Below the pieces are notes generated by a model that worked only from the letters and a program-made list of their open reading frames with translations, did no database searches and was not told the origin of the DNA. Below are positions 1-13,200 of a stretch of DNA of 64,000 nucleotides, piece after piece. Numbering within the stretch: the first letter of the stretch is position 1; the number at the start of each line of letters is the position of its first letter. The stretch lies in assembly GCA_964017195.1 (NCBI GenBank), contig OZ024894.1:4428347-4492346 (forward strand). Direction: 5' to 3'. The stretch comes from Siderastrea radians (Eukaryota; Cnidaria; Anthozoa; Scleractinia; Rhizangiidae). The position numbers and the translations under genes were made by a program.

Positions 1-1519
1 TCAGTGTCAACGTCTTCATTGAAATCAGTGTCAGCTTCACCATTAACATCAGTGTTAGCGTCTTTATCAGCATCGGTATCGGCTTCCTCATCAACATCGG
101 TGTCAGCAAAGGCATTAGTGTCAGAGTCATCTTCGACACCATTATCACCAACAGCTGTAGCGTCGTTATCACTAACAAGTTCAGCATCGACAACAGTGTC
201 ACCCTCACTACCGATATCTGTGTCACTTTCCACTTCAACATTAGAATCAGCTACAACATCGTCACCAGTGTTAGCTTCATCGGCTGCATACGTGCCAGTT
301 TCCACATCATCAACAGTAACAGCTTTAACACCGACATCATTACCAGCTTTATCACCATCATCAGTGTCAACTTCAGCATCGACTTCAGCTTCTTTAATAA
401 CAGCGTTAGCTTCAAGATCAACATCGGTGTCCCCCTTAGAATCATCATCATTGTCGACTTCAGCACCATTATCAGGGTCAGCGTCGTCATTGGCACCAGT
501 GTCGGCCTCTTCATCAGCATCAGTGTCGCCATCGTCATTAACATCAGTAACAACTTCAGCGACGACACCAGTGTCCGCTGTATCATCGACACAAGTATCA
601 GCTTCCCTATCAGCGTCAGTGTCAACTTCACCATCAACATCAATGTTAGCTTCTTTATCAACATCAGTCTCTGCTTCTTCATTGACACCAGCGTCAACTT
701 CGGAAACGACACCAGTGCCAGCTTTACCACCGACCACTTTGTCAGCTTTCCCATCAGCAGCAGTGTCAGCTATAGCTTTGACACCAGATACAGTCTCAAA
801 ATCAACCTCGCAATCAGCTTCAGAAACAGAACTAGTGTCGTCACCCTCAGCATCAACATCAATGTCAACTTCACACTCGGCATTAGTGACAGCTTCAGCG
901 TCGACAGCAGAGTCACCTTTACTATTGACATCTGTGTCAGTTTCTCCTTCAGTATTACTATCAAACTCAACGTCGTCGTCCGTCTTAATTTCAGCGTCTA
1001 CATACGTGCCAGTTTCCACATCAGCGGTAGCGTCAGCTTTAACATCGACATTATTGTCACCTTCAACATCATCTTCAGTTTCAGCTTCAGCATCGACACC
1101 CGTTTCAATTTCTCCAACATCAGAGTTTCAACCAGTTTCAACATCGACGTCATCAGTGTTGACTTCAGCATCGACTTCTGAGACCGTTTCCTTAACATTA
1201 GTGTCACTTTCAACATCAACATCGGTGTCGTCTTCAGAATCATCGTCAGTATCCACTTCGGCATTAACATCAGCGTCAACGTCGTCATCACCATCAGCAT
1301 CAGTGTCAGCCTCTTCATCGACATCAGTGTCAACTTCTTTATCGTCGTCAGTGTCAGCTTCACTATCAACATCAGTGTTGGCATCTTTACCAGCATCAGT
1401 GTCGGTTTCTTCATCGACATCAGTGTCAACTTCAGGACCGACACCAAGGTCAGCTGTACCATCGACATCTCTGTCAGCTTCCCCACCAGCATCAGTGTCA
1501 GGATCAGGATCATCTCGAG
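1..1519 (+). repeat. Coding minisatellite with higher-order repeats
   Basis: Short TCA/ACA/GTG-type codon blocks recur throughout. Above this is a higher-order period of roughly 0.6-0.73 kb. The segment encoding a YVPVST motif near 285-305 recurs near 995-1015. The segment encoding SVSAS.LTSVLASL near 25-70 recurs near 615-660 and 1350-1400. The repeat has very few stop codons on the opposite strand, which produces long spurious Leu/Lys-rich antisense frames. Confidence 0.75.
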
Positions 1520-2249
1520 GTAAGTTATTTTAGAATGTGAGAAAATAAGACCAGCATTTATTGATAAGTTCCGTCTCTCTAGCAGTTTCCGATTCGATCT
1601 GGGATACAAGGCTCAAATTTGTATGTTGCTACGCCTGTCAATCAAAGGAGATTTATCTTACCTATTTGTTCCACCTTTATAATAACCGACTTACTTTTGC
1701 GGTAAATGCATTTAAAGAGCTCTTAACTATTGTGCCACTCAAACGTTTGGTCAACATAATGAATCATAATCATCAGTAGATCGTGACGGTGCTGAAAAAT
1801 GAAGTCAAACTGGATGCTTTCCTCGTTGCAACGATAGGTAACATTGCAAGGGAAAGAGTTAACTGAGACTTATGCAAAACTAACCACATCACAACTTTAC
1901 AATTGCAACGGTCACATCTTCATTTCCTTAACCACATTTTCTTTATTAATCAGGATGCAGTGACAGCACGGCCGGCAGCTCGGCCAGCACGATTGGCATG
2001 GCAGTGGGCAGTTTCTTTGCGGGCGTGGTTGTCACGTTGTTGATACTTCTTCTTCTGGTCTTCGTGAAACGTAGAAAGAAAAAGAAAACCCAAGTTGATG
2101 TTTTACCAATGACAGCACGCGAACAGCAAGTCGGTGATTCGCATCCCCAAAACAGAGCAGAAAATAACACTCAAAGACGGCAGAAAGATATTGACAATTT
2201 GCGTGGAGACGCGATGAGTTGGTGTCTGCCATTCAGCGCCTGCGTATAA
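1..2249 (+). CDS. Ser/Thr-rich mucin-like single-pass membrane protein, 3' part of gene
   Basis: Two exons are visible, 1-1519 and 1954-2249; the 5' end lies outside the window. The first is one open frame of about 506 codons made almost wholly of Ser, Thr, Ala, Val, Leu and Pro, in an alternating Ser-x-Ser-x pattern. It would be a heavily O-glycosylated extracellular stalk if translated. It ends CGA G|GTAAG. The intron 1520-1953 is phase 1 and the next exon opens after TTAATCAG with GA TGC, so the frame joins through a Gly codon. The second exon gives a short Cys-Ser-Asp linker, a hydrophobic span (AVGSFFAGVVVTLLILLLLV), a basic stop-transfer run (KRRKKKK) and a polar tail of about 55 residues ending in SACV. 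No catalytic domain is seen. The membrane topology is inferred. It may be a mucin-like surface or matrix protein; no family name can be given. Confidence 0.7.
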
Positions 2250-2368
2250 GGGGCACAAAGTGTACAGTCGAATAATTATAAGAGAGACCTAACAATTTCA
2301 GACAGCTCGTTAAGTGTTTTGGACACACTGTTCGTTGCGACAGGTTCTTATTTATTCAGTCTGGTCAA

Positions 2369-2374
2369 AATAAA
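2369..2374 (+). promoter_or_regulatory. Candidate poly(A) signal of the Ser-rich gene
   Basis: AATAAA lies 120 bases after the stop codon of the membrane protein, in an AT-rich stretch. It is the first such hexamer after the stop. Confidence 0.45.
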
Positions 2375-2399
2375 AAATATTTTAAACTTAAAATTAATA

Positions 2400-4960
2400 G
2401 GGGTGGGTGTTGAGAACTGGCAGTGACCATGTCTCACACGCTAAGATCTACTCCATGGCAAAACTGTAACTCGTTAGTCTGTAGTGTGTAGTTTTCCTGG
2501 GGTGCATCCTCCTAGATGAAGAATCAGAAAACTTTTATTTGACAGCTTCCGTTCCCATCCCCAATATAACTAACACTTACATGTAAAACTACTTCCTACC
2601 ACCCAGTTCATAAAACAATTAGATTTAACAGGTTCCCCTGACTGTCAAATTAACTGGACTTAACTGGACTAGTCCTAAGTTTTCGTCCAATTTGACAGTC
2701 CCTGGAATTTTTATCATCAAACTAGCGGTGAGTGGATGGGGATCCCAAACCACTTCTTTTTTCAGACGAAATAAGGCCCCAAGGGGCGAAATGTTTTTGC
2801 ATAGTGAAATATTTCATAAAACTCCCCCCCCTCCATTTTGTTTCGCCCCAGGCTCCCACCTTACACGAAGTGTTTAAACTGGCATTACCTAATAAGGCTT
2901 GGTTGAACATTTCGGTTTGTGAAAAATAATAGAATCAGTAATTTATATATGCTGTTCAATCTGCTCACCTGACCTCTTGAAAAAAAAGCTGTACAAGTAC
3001 CAACCGTTGTTTCCGGTGAGAAGGATCGCAAAAAAACATCGATATTGATATCATAAATGCCAAATACCGGTAATATCGTACTCTTTTCGAATCGATTCGA
3101 AATTTCGGAAAAGGCCTAAAGGCTCTTACTGCTAACAGCACAGGACAGAAAAGTCCGCAGTCTTAATGCATATCACGCTAACTGTACAAAGTTAAAGTAT
3201 AAAGATAAAGTTGTGATTATGCACTTTGATGCAAAATGTATATACATTATATGAACATTTACAAGCACACGAAACGCATTTTGTAAGTTCATAGCTACAA
3301 GCATTTTATAATTGCGTAATATTAATGTAACACATTATATATACAAAATGTAAAAGAACTGTAGAGCGTGATTACCCATTGAAAGATCTACACAAATGTA
3401 TAGAATTTGTTATTGAATAACATGACAAAACAAGGATAGATTCAAAGAAGTGAGGGTTTCGAAATGGTGTTGCTTTAACTGTTTCTGTTTTTACTTTGAG
3501 TCACGCACCCTTTCAGTTTTAGGTGCATTTACATTTTGCAGCTGGGAAAGCGGCCCTTTCCCCGAACCCTTTCAGTTAAGAACCATTTTGTCCATTTTGC
3601 ATCGAGGAGCACGCAAGGTTAAGACTGGAGAAAAGTCGCAAAAACTGTTTAGGAAATATCGCAGAAAAAAATCGTCGGAGTCAAATTGCTCGGCTACAGA
3701 TCGCCAAGACCTCCTATTTGAAATAATGTCACCAGGATTTCGCTTATAAGTGATATTTTCCATAGATGACAAGATATGAACAATTGTAGAAATAATTGAT
3801 ACCGTTAGTCACTGCATGAAGAACTTAATTGAGATATTTTCTAAAACTTTAACATTTTTTTTATCGCTTCGAAAAAATGACCTACAGGTTAAGTCGGCAT
3901 GGGATGGTTTATTTTCTTTTCTTGCCATTTTTATGTTTAGTTTAGTCTCTTTGGTGAAATCGGTTAGCACCTTCGGCAGGCTTTACCTTGGTAGCCCCAA
4001 CCAACCCGGTGACGAATCGTTTCAAATTAAGTAAGTGTCAAAACCTAGCCTCCTTCAATTTATGAAACAGCAACTGGCGAGAGACTGAAACAAATACAAA
4101 CATTTACCAAACTGACATTTATAACAAATAACAATTTTCACCTCTGATTATAAAAGTGAATGAAGTAGAAAAATTATTAATTTTTTTAAGCCCACTGTGT
4201 GCTATACAATGTAAATTGAGTAGTAAATGAATGCGTCTTTTCACTCATGCTGGTCTGAGAAAGGTTGCGTTTTACCGGTGGTCTGAAAAAAGGGTAGATA
4301 CTAATTGCTTTTAGCCTGAAAAGGGGAAGCATTGAAGTGTTAATGAGGATTCAGAGAAGATATGAAACGTCCTTTATCTCGGCCTGAGATGGACCTTATT
4401 AAAAATGGTCACCAATGATTGCTTGGGACCAAAAAGGATTATTTGTAAACACAAGCTCAATGTATTTAGCTTGGTGACTCTACCGAGTTTTGATGGCAGA
4501 GTTATCTTTTTCCCATGGAGAATCTTAAGGAGTGTTGGAACTGTGAAGATCGAGAGTGGGTGCGGCTATGCAACCCAGTTGAATTTGGCTACCATCATTC
4601 TGCTGGCAGTCCCGTCGTTCGGTTTTTGGTTGATACTGAAGTAGCTTTTAGAGCAAGTTGGTTGTTGGCTGCTAAGGGAATCTGCGATGTGCTTGCGGCT
4701 GGTGAAGCCATGACAGGCACGCTTATCGCCGTTTCAATGGGTGTCTCTCCACTGCCCCCTCCCCCCCTCCCCCTTTCCCTTACTTTTCCGCTTGTTGATT
4801 CCACATTGGTGTTACTGCTACTGGGACCTCCCACGCACATAAATCCTCCTGAAATACCACCTGTTCATTTAACTGATTTTTAGACGTATCAATTGAAGTC
4901 CATTTCAGATTTCTTTTGAGGTTGGGTTCACTTATTCAAAAGAGGGGCGCTAAATCGAGA
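2400..4960. other. Intergenic stretch, no gene recognised
   Basis: AT-rich sequence without recognisable domains or convincing exons. A 12 bp inverted pair, GACTGTCAAATT, lies at 2640-2651 and 2689-2700. A 122-codon frame at 4515-4883 (+) overlaps a locally GC-richer patch with a pyrimidine-rich Pro/Leu run; it shows no family motif and no clear splice context, so it is not called as a gene. Confidence 0.5.
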
Positions 4961-4971
4961 GTTCGAGAGAT

Positions 4972-5202
4972 CAAAAGAGAGAGAGGGGGGAGGGGAGGGG
5001 AGAGAGATCAAGAGAGAGAGAGGGGAGGGGAGGGGAGAGAGATCAAAAGAGAGATCAAGAGAGAGAGTGGGGTTGGGAGGGGAGAGAGATCAAGAGAGAG
5101 ATCAAGAGAGAGAGAGAGGGGAAGGGAGGGGAGAGAGATCAAAAGAGAGATCAAGAGAGAAAGAGGGCGGAGGGGAGGGGAGAGAGATCAAGAGAGAGAG
5201 AG
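4972..5202. repeat. GA-rich minisatellite
   Basis: Imperfect units of roughly 40-60 bases built from GAGAGAG, GGGGAGGGGAG and GAGATCAAGAGAG are repeated. The purine strand is the plus strand. It abuts the 3' end of the LINE at 5203, and a second pure AG tract abuts the LINE's other end. Confidence 0.85.
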
Positions 5203-6718
5203 AATGAATGAATGAATGAATGCATGCATGAATGAATAAACTTTATTTTACACACGGAGTTTACACCAGTAAAGATCAACTGCTTTACAGAAAAACCGTG
5301 TTATAAAAATTACTATTCCTATTATATAATAAAACTGTAGAACACTAACTAGAAGACAGCGAGATTATTAATCATTGATTTAAAAGCGGAGAGAGAGGTT
5401 CCAGATCTGATGTTGAATGGAATGGAATTCCCTATTTTGGCTCCAACAAAAGCAAAGCTGCTACCTTTTGCAAATTCAGTGTTATATTTAGGGAGGTTTA
5501 GTCGACTTCTACTCTCGCGAAGTGAATAAACGCTGTTACTTTTTTCAAAAAGATCGGTTCCTTCTGTGAGTACCGGAGAACGAATGACGTAAAACAAAAG
5601 AAACAAAAGACAGAAAACAATTCAACTCCAAAATAGAAGCAAATTACAATGTCTTACAAACAAAAGAAGGACAATGTGCTCCGGTACCTGAAGAAAGACC
5701 CAAAAGATCGATGAGATAACCTGGGGCTCTATTATTCACAATTTTATACATGAGGATCGCTATATGCTTTCTTCTAGTAGTCTCCAGGTCATCCCATCTT
5801 AATTCTCCTAGAGTAGTGGTCGGTCTAACATCATAACCCTTGCGGGTTATAATTCTGGCAGCTCGATTTTGCAGTTTTTGCAGTCTTGTGGTCAGTGTTT
5901 TATCTCAATTTCCCCAAACTACATCACAGTGGTCAAAAAAGGGGTTCAATAAGTAATTTGTATCTTGTTATGAGGGTGTTTAGGGGAACGTACCGATGAG
6001 CCTGTCTTAAAGCGGCTAATCCATATGAGACGCATTTACACAGGCTGTCGACATGTTCCTCCCAGCCTAGACGTTGGTCGATCATTACCCCAAGGGATTT
6101 TGTGGACTGAACCCTGGATATAGGCTCGCCACCAATTTTTACAGTACGGTGTTGCTAGCACCAATATTAGGTAGGTTGAAGTCAGGTGCACAATATAAAT
6201 ACTCTGTTTTGAGAACATTCAGACTAAGTTGGTTGGCTAGTAACCAATTTCGAAAGCTATTCAAACCGTGGATGACTTCACTGTGCAGGCACGTTATTTA
6301 TCTACAGAAGGTCGTAATGCTTGTATCATCTGCAAATATACGCGCGGTCGAGAGCTTAAGGCACGCAGGAAGATCATTGATATAAATGAGGAAGAGTAGT
6401 GGTCCGAGCATTGATCCCTGCATGTGGAACACCACAGGTGACTGTTCGCGGTTGTGAAGTGCTTCCTTCAACCACATATAATTGTTTCCTTTTACTTAAA
6501 TATGATTTAATCCAGTTGAGGGTCAGTCCACTTATCCCATATAATTCAAGTTTTTGTAAGAAGATGTCATGGGATACAGTATCAAAGGCCTTAGCTAAGT
6601 CAAGAAAAACAATCAAGTATATGTTCCCTTGGTCAACGTTGAAGTACCATTCATTCGTTGCTTCTAACAGCTGTAGAATGCAACGAACGAAAACCTGACT
6701 GATGCTTAGTTAACAAAT

Positions 6719-6719
<1 letters not shown>
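5203..6719 (-). mobile_element. 5'-truncated LINE (non-LTR retrotransposon), CR1/L2-like
   Basis: Read on the minus strand, the element starts inside the reverse transcriptase with a HQSGFR motif near 6700. It then shows FLDLAKAFDTVSHD (RT block with the first catalytic Asp), [17 protein letters not shown], and FADDT near 6335 (catalytic Asp pair). Next come KSLGVMIDQRLGWEEH near 6085, LQNRAARIITRKGYDV near 5830, and a C-terminal tail ending at 5349. At least three frame breaks separate these blocks, so the copy is dead. The 3' end carries an AATAAA-like run followed by (ATTC)n at 5203-5238, the short-repeat tail typical of CR1/L2-type elements. Endonuclease and ORF1 are absent through 5' truncation. 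Confidence 0.9.
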
Positions 6720-6771
<52 letters not shown>

Positions 6772-6775
6772 AGGG
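6720..6775. repeat. (AG)n microsatellite
   Basis: A pure AG run of about 23 units followed by GGGAGGGAGGG. It touches the truncated 5' end of the LINE. Confidence 0.95.
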
Positions 6776-6816
6776 AACACATCTATTATGCAATGATTGT
6801 TTGGCAGGTCACAGGT

Positions 6817-6863
<47 letters not shown>

Positions 6864-6890
6864 ATGGTGGTTCGAGCCCACCCGGGGACG
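6817..6890 (+). tRNA. tRNA-Asn(GTT)
   Basis: A canonical 74-base cloverleaf. The acceptor GTCTCCG pairs with CGGGGAC, with discriminator G. The D arm is GCGC..GCGC. The anticodon stem TTCGG/CCGAA encloses CTGTTAA, which gives anticodon GTT. The T arm carries GGTTCGAGCCC, which serves as B box. There is no intron. A T6 Pol III terminator follows at 6892-6897. It looks functional. Confidence 0.95.
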
Positions 6891-7264
6891 ATTTTTTATT
6901 TATTATTTTAACGCATTAGTAGTTCTTGTTATGTAAAATCTCCGGCCAAAAAAATCCCCGGTTTATTTTTTAAAAAAAGCAGGTGATCCAAACAGTAATT
7001 GCAAAAGTCAATAATCGTTTTCACTTTTCCTTATTGGTATTTTCTCTTTTTATTAATTTTTAGAGTGTTTGGCCCAGCTTTGTACAAATATTGTCACAGA
7101 AAACATAATTCCTCCTATAAACCTTAAAGAATATGATTATCTTCCCTGACAGTTTATACAGAGAAAAGTAGGTAGTATAAATAGGTTGAGATTTGACATT
7201 TCTGAAAATTGGGTCATAAAGCAGGGATCTTAATAAAAACATAAAGCAAGATTTTTGTAACAGA

Positions 7265-10200
7265 ATGCCTTTATTTCCTCTGCTATCTGTTGTGTTCATT
7301 TTAACTTGCAGCCACGTCTATGGAACAAGTAAGTAGCGATAACCTTTTCTTTAGTTTGTTAATGGAGACATAGCTTAAACAATTGATCTGGTATTCCAGA
7401 TAATAATCACTTGAGCTAGATTCTTTGAAGGTTGATGGCCGAAGAATCACCCTTTTTCGCGCGTTTTTCTTTTCATGGATCTCAGTCTGTGGGGACAAAG
7501 ATTGAACGAATCGTATAATCTGCAATCGCAAGTTTCAAAAACAAGTAGTCAAAATATAAATTAAAAGCGATAAACAAAAATATGAATCTCTACTAAAGGC
7601 AACTCTTATTTACTCAAACAAATAAAACGAATTTTATCCATTTTTTCATGGCTCCACTGGACGCAAATTGCAAAAACCTGACACCTGATTCACGATGCCC
7701 CAATAGTTACCATGCGTCTCATTTCTCCTTGCAATTGCCCTACTAGATCAAACAAATAGGTCATGAGAAAAAAGGTATTGATCACCATAGATAAAATGTC
7801 TTGATGTTAATTCAAATCCTCCTTACTAGTACCATGCGAAATTAAACAATGAGGAGAACATGCATGCTCTTACAGTTGACTCCCGGTAACTCGGACCCTT
7901 TGTAGTTCGAGGCTCTCGCTAACTTGAGCCAAACTTGATTTCCTCTAGATTTGCTCCATACATTTACTGTAAGTTTACCATCAATAACCCGAACCTCCCG
8001 CTAACTCGAAGTGAATTCCTATTCCCTTCAGGTCATATTCTTCATAATTTTACCCTCGATACTGCTCGAACCTCGTTTGTCAAAGTGTAATGAGGCAAAA
8101 CATACTCCATAGCTCTGAATCTATTTTCAACCAATTTTCGAAAAATGGAGGAGCATTGTAGTTTTGAAGTTTCTACTGTGTCCTTTGTGTCACTTTCTTT
8201 AGTTTCCTGGTGTTTTGATACACAAAATGTGATAAGTGGTGTCAGCAGGAATCCCACCCCCCGATAACTCGAGCCCCCGATAACTCGAACCCCCGATAAC
8301 TCGAACCCCCCGATAACTCGAACCCCCCGATAACTCGAACCTTTTTTGATTTCCCTTGAAGTTGCGAGTTATCGGGAGTCAACTGTATTAAGATAAAGAC
8401 GTTAAATAACTTTAGATGTGTCCTAAGTACTACTACCTTGAGAATTCGAAACCATCACCTGATTTCCTTAAGACAACTTTTTTAAAATTAGATTGCCACA
8501 AATTTTATTACTGACAACTATGGAAATGGTTTGGCCTATAGCTGGAAGTCATGTCATAAGTCGGTGAAGTGTGATCGTCCGGATGAGTGTAGTCCTGAGA
8601 TACAAGGACTATTTGTGACGTTTCGACTACCTGACTTGTCTCTGATGATGACTTCCGCTCAAGTGTCAAAACGTCAGTCAATGTCATCACAAACAGCCCT
8701 TCTTAGGACTACACTCACCTGCATGGACGATCATACTTCATAACACCTGCATGGACGATCATACTTCATCGACGTAAAACAACTAACTATACCATCTTCA
8801 TATTATACATTGTAGAGAGAACTCAATACTTTCACACTATTCTATAGGTTTTTCTTTGATTCCATGTTCAGAATATGTGATAAAAGTGACGACCTCCAGA
8901 AGGCTGTTCTCCGGTACTGACGCCCATGTTTATATTAACCTGATTGGCTCAAATGGTGCTTCTACCGGTTCAATAAGGCTGCATAACTCACACAGGGACT
9001 TTGAATTTGGACGGTGAGCTCATCCACGTTTGAAGTCTCCTTTTATTATCCAAACAAACTAACTTTTGGGGGCTGGCTTTTCACTTTTATGAAACAAACT
9101 AAAACTATTATTCGCCTCACTGTCGGTGAACGGCGGAGGCCGTTATTGCGGCGAGCGAAATACCCGTCACCGTTCGCCGGCCTTGATATGTATAATTTGT
9201 TAAATATAAATTTATTAAATTTATTACAAAATTCGTCAAGTGTGACCAAAGGATGGTAAAAAAGTTTTGGATACTAAGTTTTCAGAATTGTGCTTCTTCG
9301 TTTTCTATTCATTAAATATATTGTTTGAAAAGACAATCAAATGCTTGACTGAGAGAGTGTTTCCCTTACATGTCATGTTTGGTTGTCTAAAACGCCTTCT
9401 CTATGCGTCGTTTTTCAGTTTTCTTCTCGATGCTGGATATACCGATAAAACGCGCTCGCTCGTGTTTCATATATCACTTGTTAAATACTATCCAGTCTTT
9501 GTTGATTATTTTACGTTATTCACCTTTCTGTTACCTTTCTAGGACGGACACATTTTATCGAGATGCAAAGTACGTCGGACACTTGAAAGCAGTGAAAATC
9601 TATCGCAATAACAATGGAGCGTTTCCCAACTGGCATCTTGCCCGGGTGAGTGAAAGGACTCTGACGTGTTTTTCTTTGTCGGTTAAACTATTATTGTAAT
9701 ATTATTGTAAATGTTTTAACATTTATCTCTTTAAAAAGAGAAAAGGAGACGCAGATCATATAGATACTAAAAAAAGCCTTTAGTCATAGAATTGTCTGAT
9801 TGTATTGAGTCTGATATCTCTGGAAGTAAAGGTTTTTTTACCACTGTCATTTCATTCATATATTTCGTATACGCTTTATTATTATTATTATTATTATTAT
9901 GATTATTATTATTATTAGCAGTAGTAGTAGTAGTAGTAGTATTTATGTAATTAAAATGCCTACCACCAAAAATACAACTGAGTATTCTTTTGAACTTTTT
10001 CTTTCCATTTCTAGACATTTGATTTTTTATTCTCAAGTTCTAAACTTCACTTCTGTCGAACTGAATGGTTTTGCTAAACAAGCCAAGCTTTTAAAAAAAA
10101 CCTCCGGCTTTTTCAAAAGCGACGGTAGTCATGCGATTTCCTTTTAAGAAAAACGCCGGTTGCCCAAAAACACCGGGCGATTTCCTGCCAAGAAGTGGCA

Positions 10201-13200
10201 TTCTCCCCCTACCCCAGAGTCCGTACGGGCGTACGTTCGCTAACGTCACAACCAAATTTTCTCGCATCGTTAGGTTACCAAATTTGCTTAGCAATGGTGC
10301 TCTGCTGGCACGCTACGTGCGTGGACTCCGCTACAAAAATTCATTAAAACAACTTACGTTATATGGGCCTTTTTTTTTTCTAAGAAAGATGTATTATTTA
10401 GCATGTCGCAAGCATGCGGCACGCAAAGACAAAATCTGCGTTCCTGACGAAGGTCGAGCCTAAAACCTTCGCAGACCTCTTGACTGCATAAAATTGGCGT
10501 TGCGTACTTCTTTTATACTGAACTTAACTTTTCTTCATAATAACAATTCTTCATTCGTATATTGTTTACAGATCACAGTCAGTTACAAGGGATCCCCACT
10601 GTACACGTTTTACTTTAACAGGTGGATTGCGGCCTGGCGATGGGTCACAGTTTATGGTAAGGAGAGGGTTCTTTTTTTTACCACTATTAATTTTGTACAT
10701 CAACAGGAAATGCAACTTTATTACATTCAAAGAAAGTAATTCTAAGTATCAAAGAGAAAAGGTCTCTAATCACTAATTTCCTTCCTTCTTTCCTTTCTTC
10801 ATTCCTTTCTTCTTTCCTTACTTACTTATTTTCTTACCTCTACCCAACTTCTCCATCCAAATGCATTCCCATCCTTTCTTTGTTTTTTGTTTTTATTGTG
10901 GCTCAAAATTTTAACCCTTAAAGCTCCAGTGTCATTATTCAAATTATCCTCACTAGTCTCCATTTCATTAGACTCACTAGTCTACATTTCATTGAGTAGT
11001 AATTGGGAGAACTTGTTAAGACATCAAGATAATTCATCTTTGGTTATCATTTCCCCAATTCTCATGACCTTTATGTGTTATAATGCACTGTTATTATGAG
11101 GAGAAATTTGATGCTGATCACTATTGAGGCTTAAAGGGTAACAGCAGGCCGCTTTCTAGCTTTCTCACTTTAATTGTAGACGCCTATTATATATATACTG
11201 CTGATTTTTGTGTGTGTGTGTTTTCCTGCTGCTGATAGTTTTCCTGATTTTTCTCTACCTTTTTGATTCCTTTCCTACTATGATCAAAAATATGAATTTT
11301 TGGTTCTCTCTATATTTCAAAAATATCATATAAGTACATATTACTCACCGTGCAAAGTTTTAAGTCGAAATTCGTACGGGAAGTCCAATTATTTTAACTG
11401 TAATTTTCGAATTCCGCTTGCCGCCATTACTCAATTCAAAAATGGTCGGGACGAGTGTGGGCCGAGTTGGCCGAGAGAGGAAGTGACGTAGAAGTCTCAT
11501 CGCAACAAAACGAACGTGGCTACTTTCTTATGCATTCGGAGAGGTGTGAGGGCCTGCAAGGTTCATTTCTTCGATTTTGAGCTGCAGTATGCGTGGTCGG
11601 CGCTCTGTTGTTGAAGATTACGGCAAAGAAAGCATCGATAAATCGGAAATTTCCATTCACAGTTCGCCGACGAGTGGGTACGTTTATTTTAAGCGGAAAA
11701 GCTTCGTTTGCGTGCCCTGGAAGGACTTCAATCCTGTTGGACACTGTTTGCTCTGTGCATTTTTACGGCTGAATGTTTTACTCAAGCATTTTATGAGAAA
11801 GGTACAGGGAAATATTTAAGACCAGGATCAGTTCCAGCCATCAGGAAGAAAAACATCAGCAATCATATCTGAGCGGGATCGTCGAATGGTGAGCGAATAT
11901 TTATTTGCCGTTTGTGCTACCATCACATGTGCGGTAAGATACACATTTCCTCACACACCTAAGAGATACTTCGCTCGGTTGTCTTGTGCACATACATGCA
12001 TAAGTCCCAACAGATTTCCGCTTAACTGCATAATATATGCCCCTTCACATGAACTATTTTCTGTGTCGCCGCCAAGCCGGCTTCGTGATAGGCAGAAATT
12101 ATTGTTATTCAACTTGGTACGTTGTACACGGTAAGCAGAAAATAGGAAAAGATTGCCGTGTATTCCGCGTACTATAAACGTTCCCCAATTAAACTTCCTT
12201 TAAAAGAATATTATTTGAAGTTCCTATATTAAAACTAGTGGATGACAGAACATCATCGTGTATTCCTCGTTTTTTAAACGAGAATATTACTCGAAATTTC
12301 TTTGAATTGCTCGGCCACATATAACGTGAAAATATAAACAACCAAGCTTAGTCGACCATAACAAACCTTACTGTGTAGTGCTTGTTCTTTTTGCTGTGTA
12401 GCCAGCTGCTAACATCCCTCGTACATTCCAATTCATCTCTCTCCGCGTACCGCGTAGCCAGCTCCTAATAATATAACTCTTTTATACTTAACTTAATTTC
12501 TCTTGGCGTACGGCGTAGCAAGCTCCCAAAGTCTTACATAATTAGCTATAATTTCTTGAGCCTTTCACCGCGTTCGGGGTAGCCACTTCTCTCAGTAACG
12601 CTTTCGATATGACGGCGAATTCCACAGTTTATACCTAGACTTCTGATGGTAAATCAGAGTTTATCTCTCTTAATTCGCATTTGCTTGTTTTTTAGGTAGT
12701 AAGATCACCGTGTTCGCACAATTACAGGGGCGATTCGCGACACCACTTCAATTCGTTTTCGTGGTTTATTTTCCTCGACCTTTTGTCTCATCAAAAAAAT
12801 TCTGAAAGTATGTTAGGCTCGGGGCTCTCTATATTTATTGAAAAAACTTTCATGTAGGGTTATGTGGGCTTTTGTTTTAGAAGGGAGAGCTTATTATTGT
12901 AGGATTTATTATTTATTTATTTATTAACTACAATTTAGGATACTGCAACAAATCTGTGAACATAACAACAACAAACTCAACCTTTAAATGTAAAGAAGAT
13001 CCTCGCAGTTATTAACGCAACTTATGCAGTTGCGAAAAGAAAGCCTGAAAAAATCAGGCTTGCCGGGATTCGAACCCTGACCTCTGCGATACCGGTGCAG
13101 CGCTCTAACCAATTGAGCTAACAAGCCAACTGGGAGCTGGTCATTAAATTGGTTCGTAATATACCCGGGAAAGATGAAGATGAAATTATGAATATATGAA

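Noticed and set aside
251..1609. Long minus-strand frames rich in Leu, Lys and Met opposite the Ser-rich repeat
   Set aside because: They are the antisense of the coding minisatellite; stops are avoided only because of repeat composition.
4515..4883. 122-codon plus-strand frame
   Set aside because: No domain, no splice context, and the second half is a low-complexity Pro/Leu run.
4916..5215. Arg/Glu/Lys-rich 99-codon frame
   Set aside because: Translation of the GA minisatellite.
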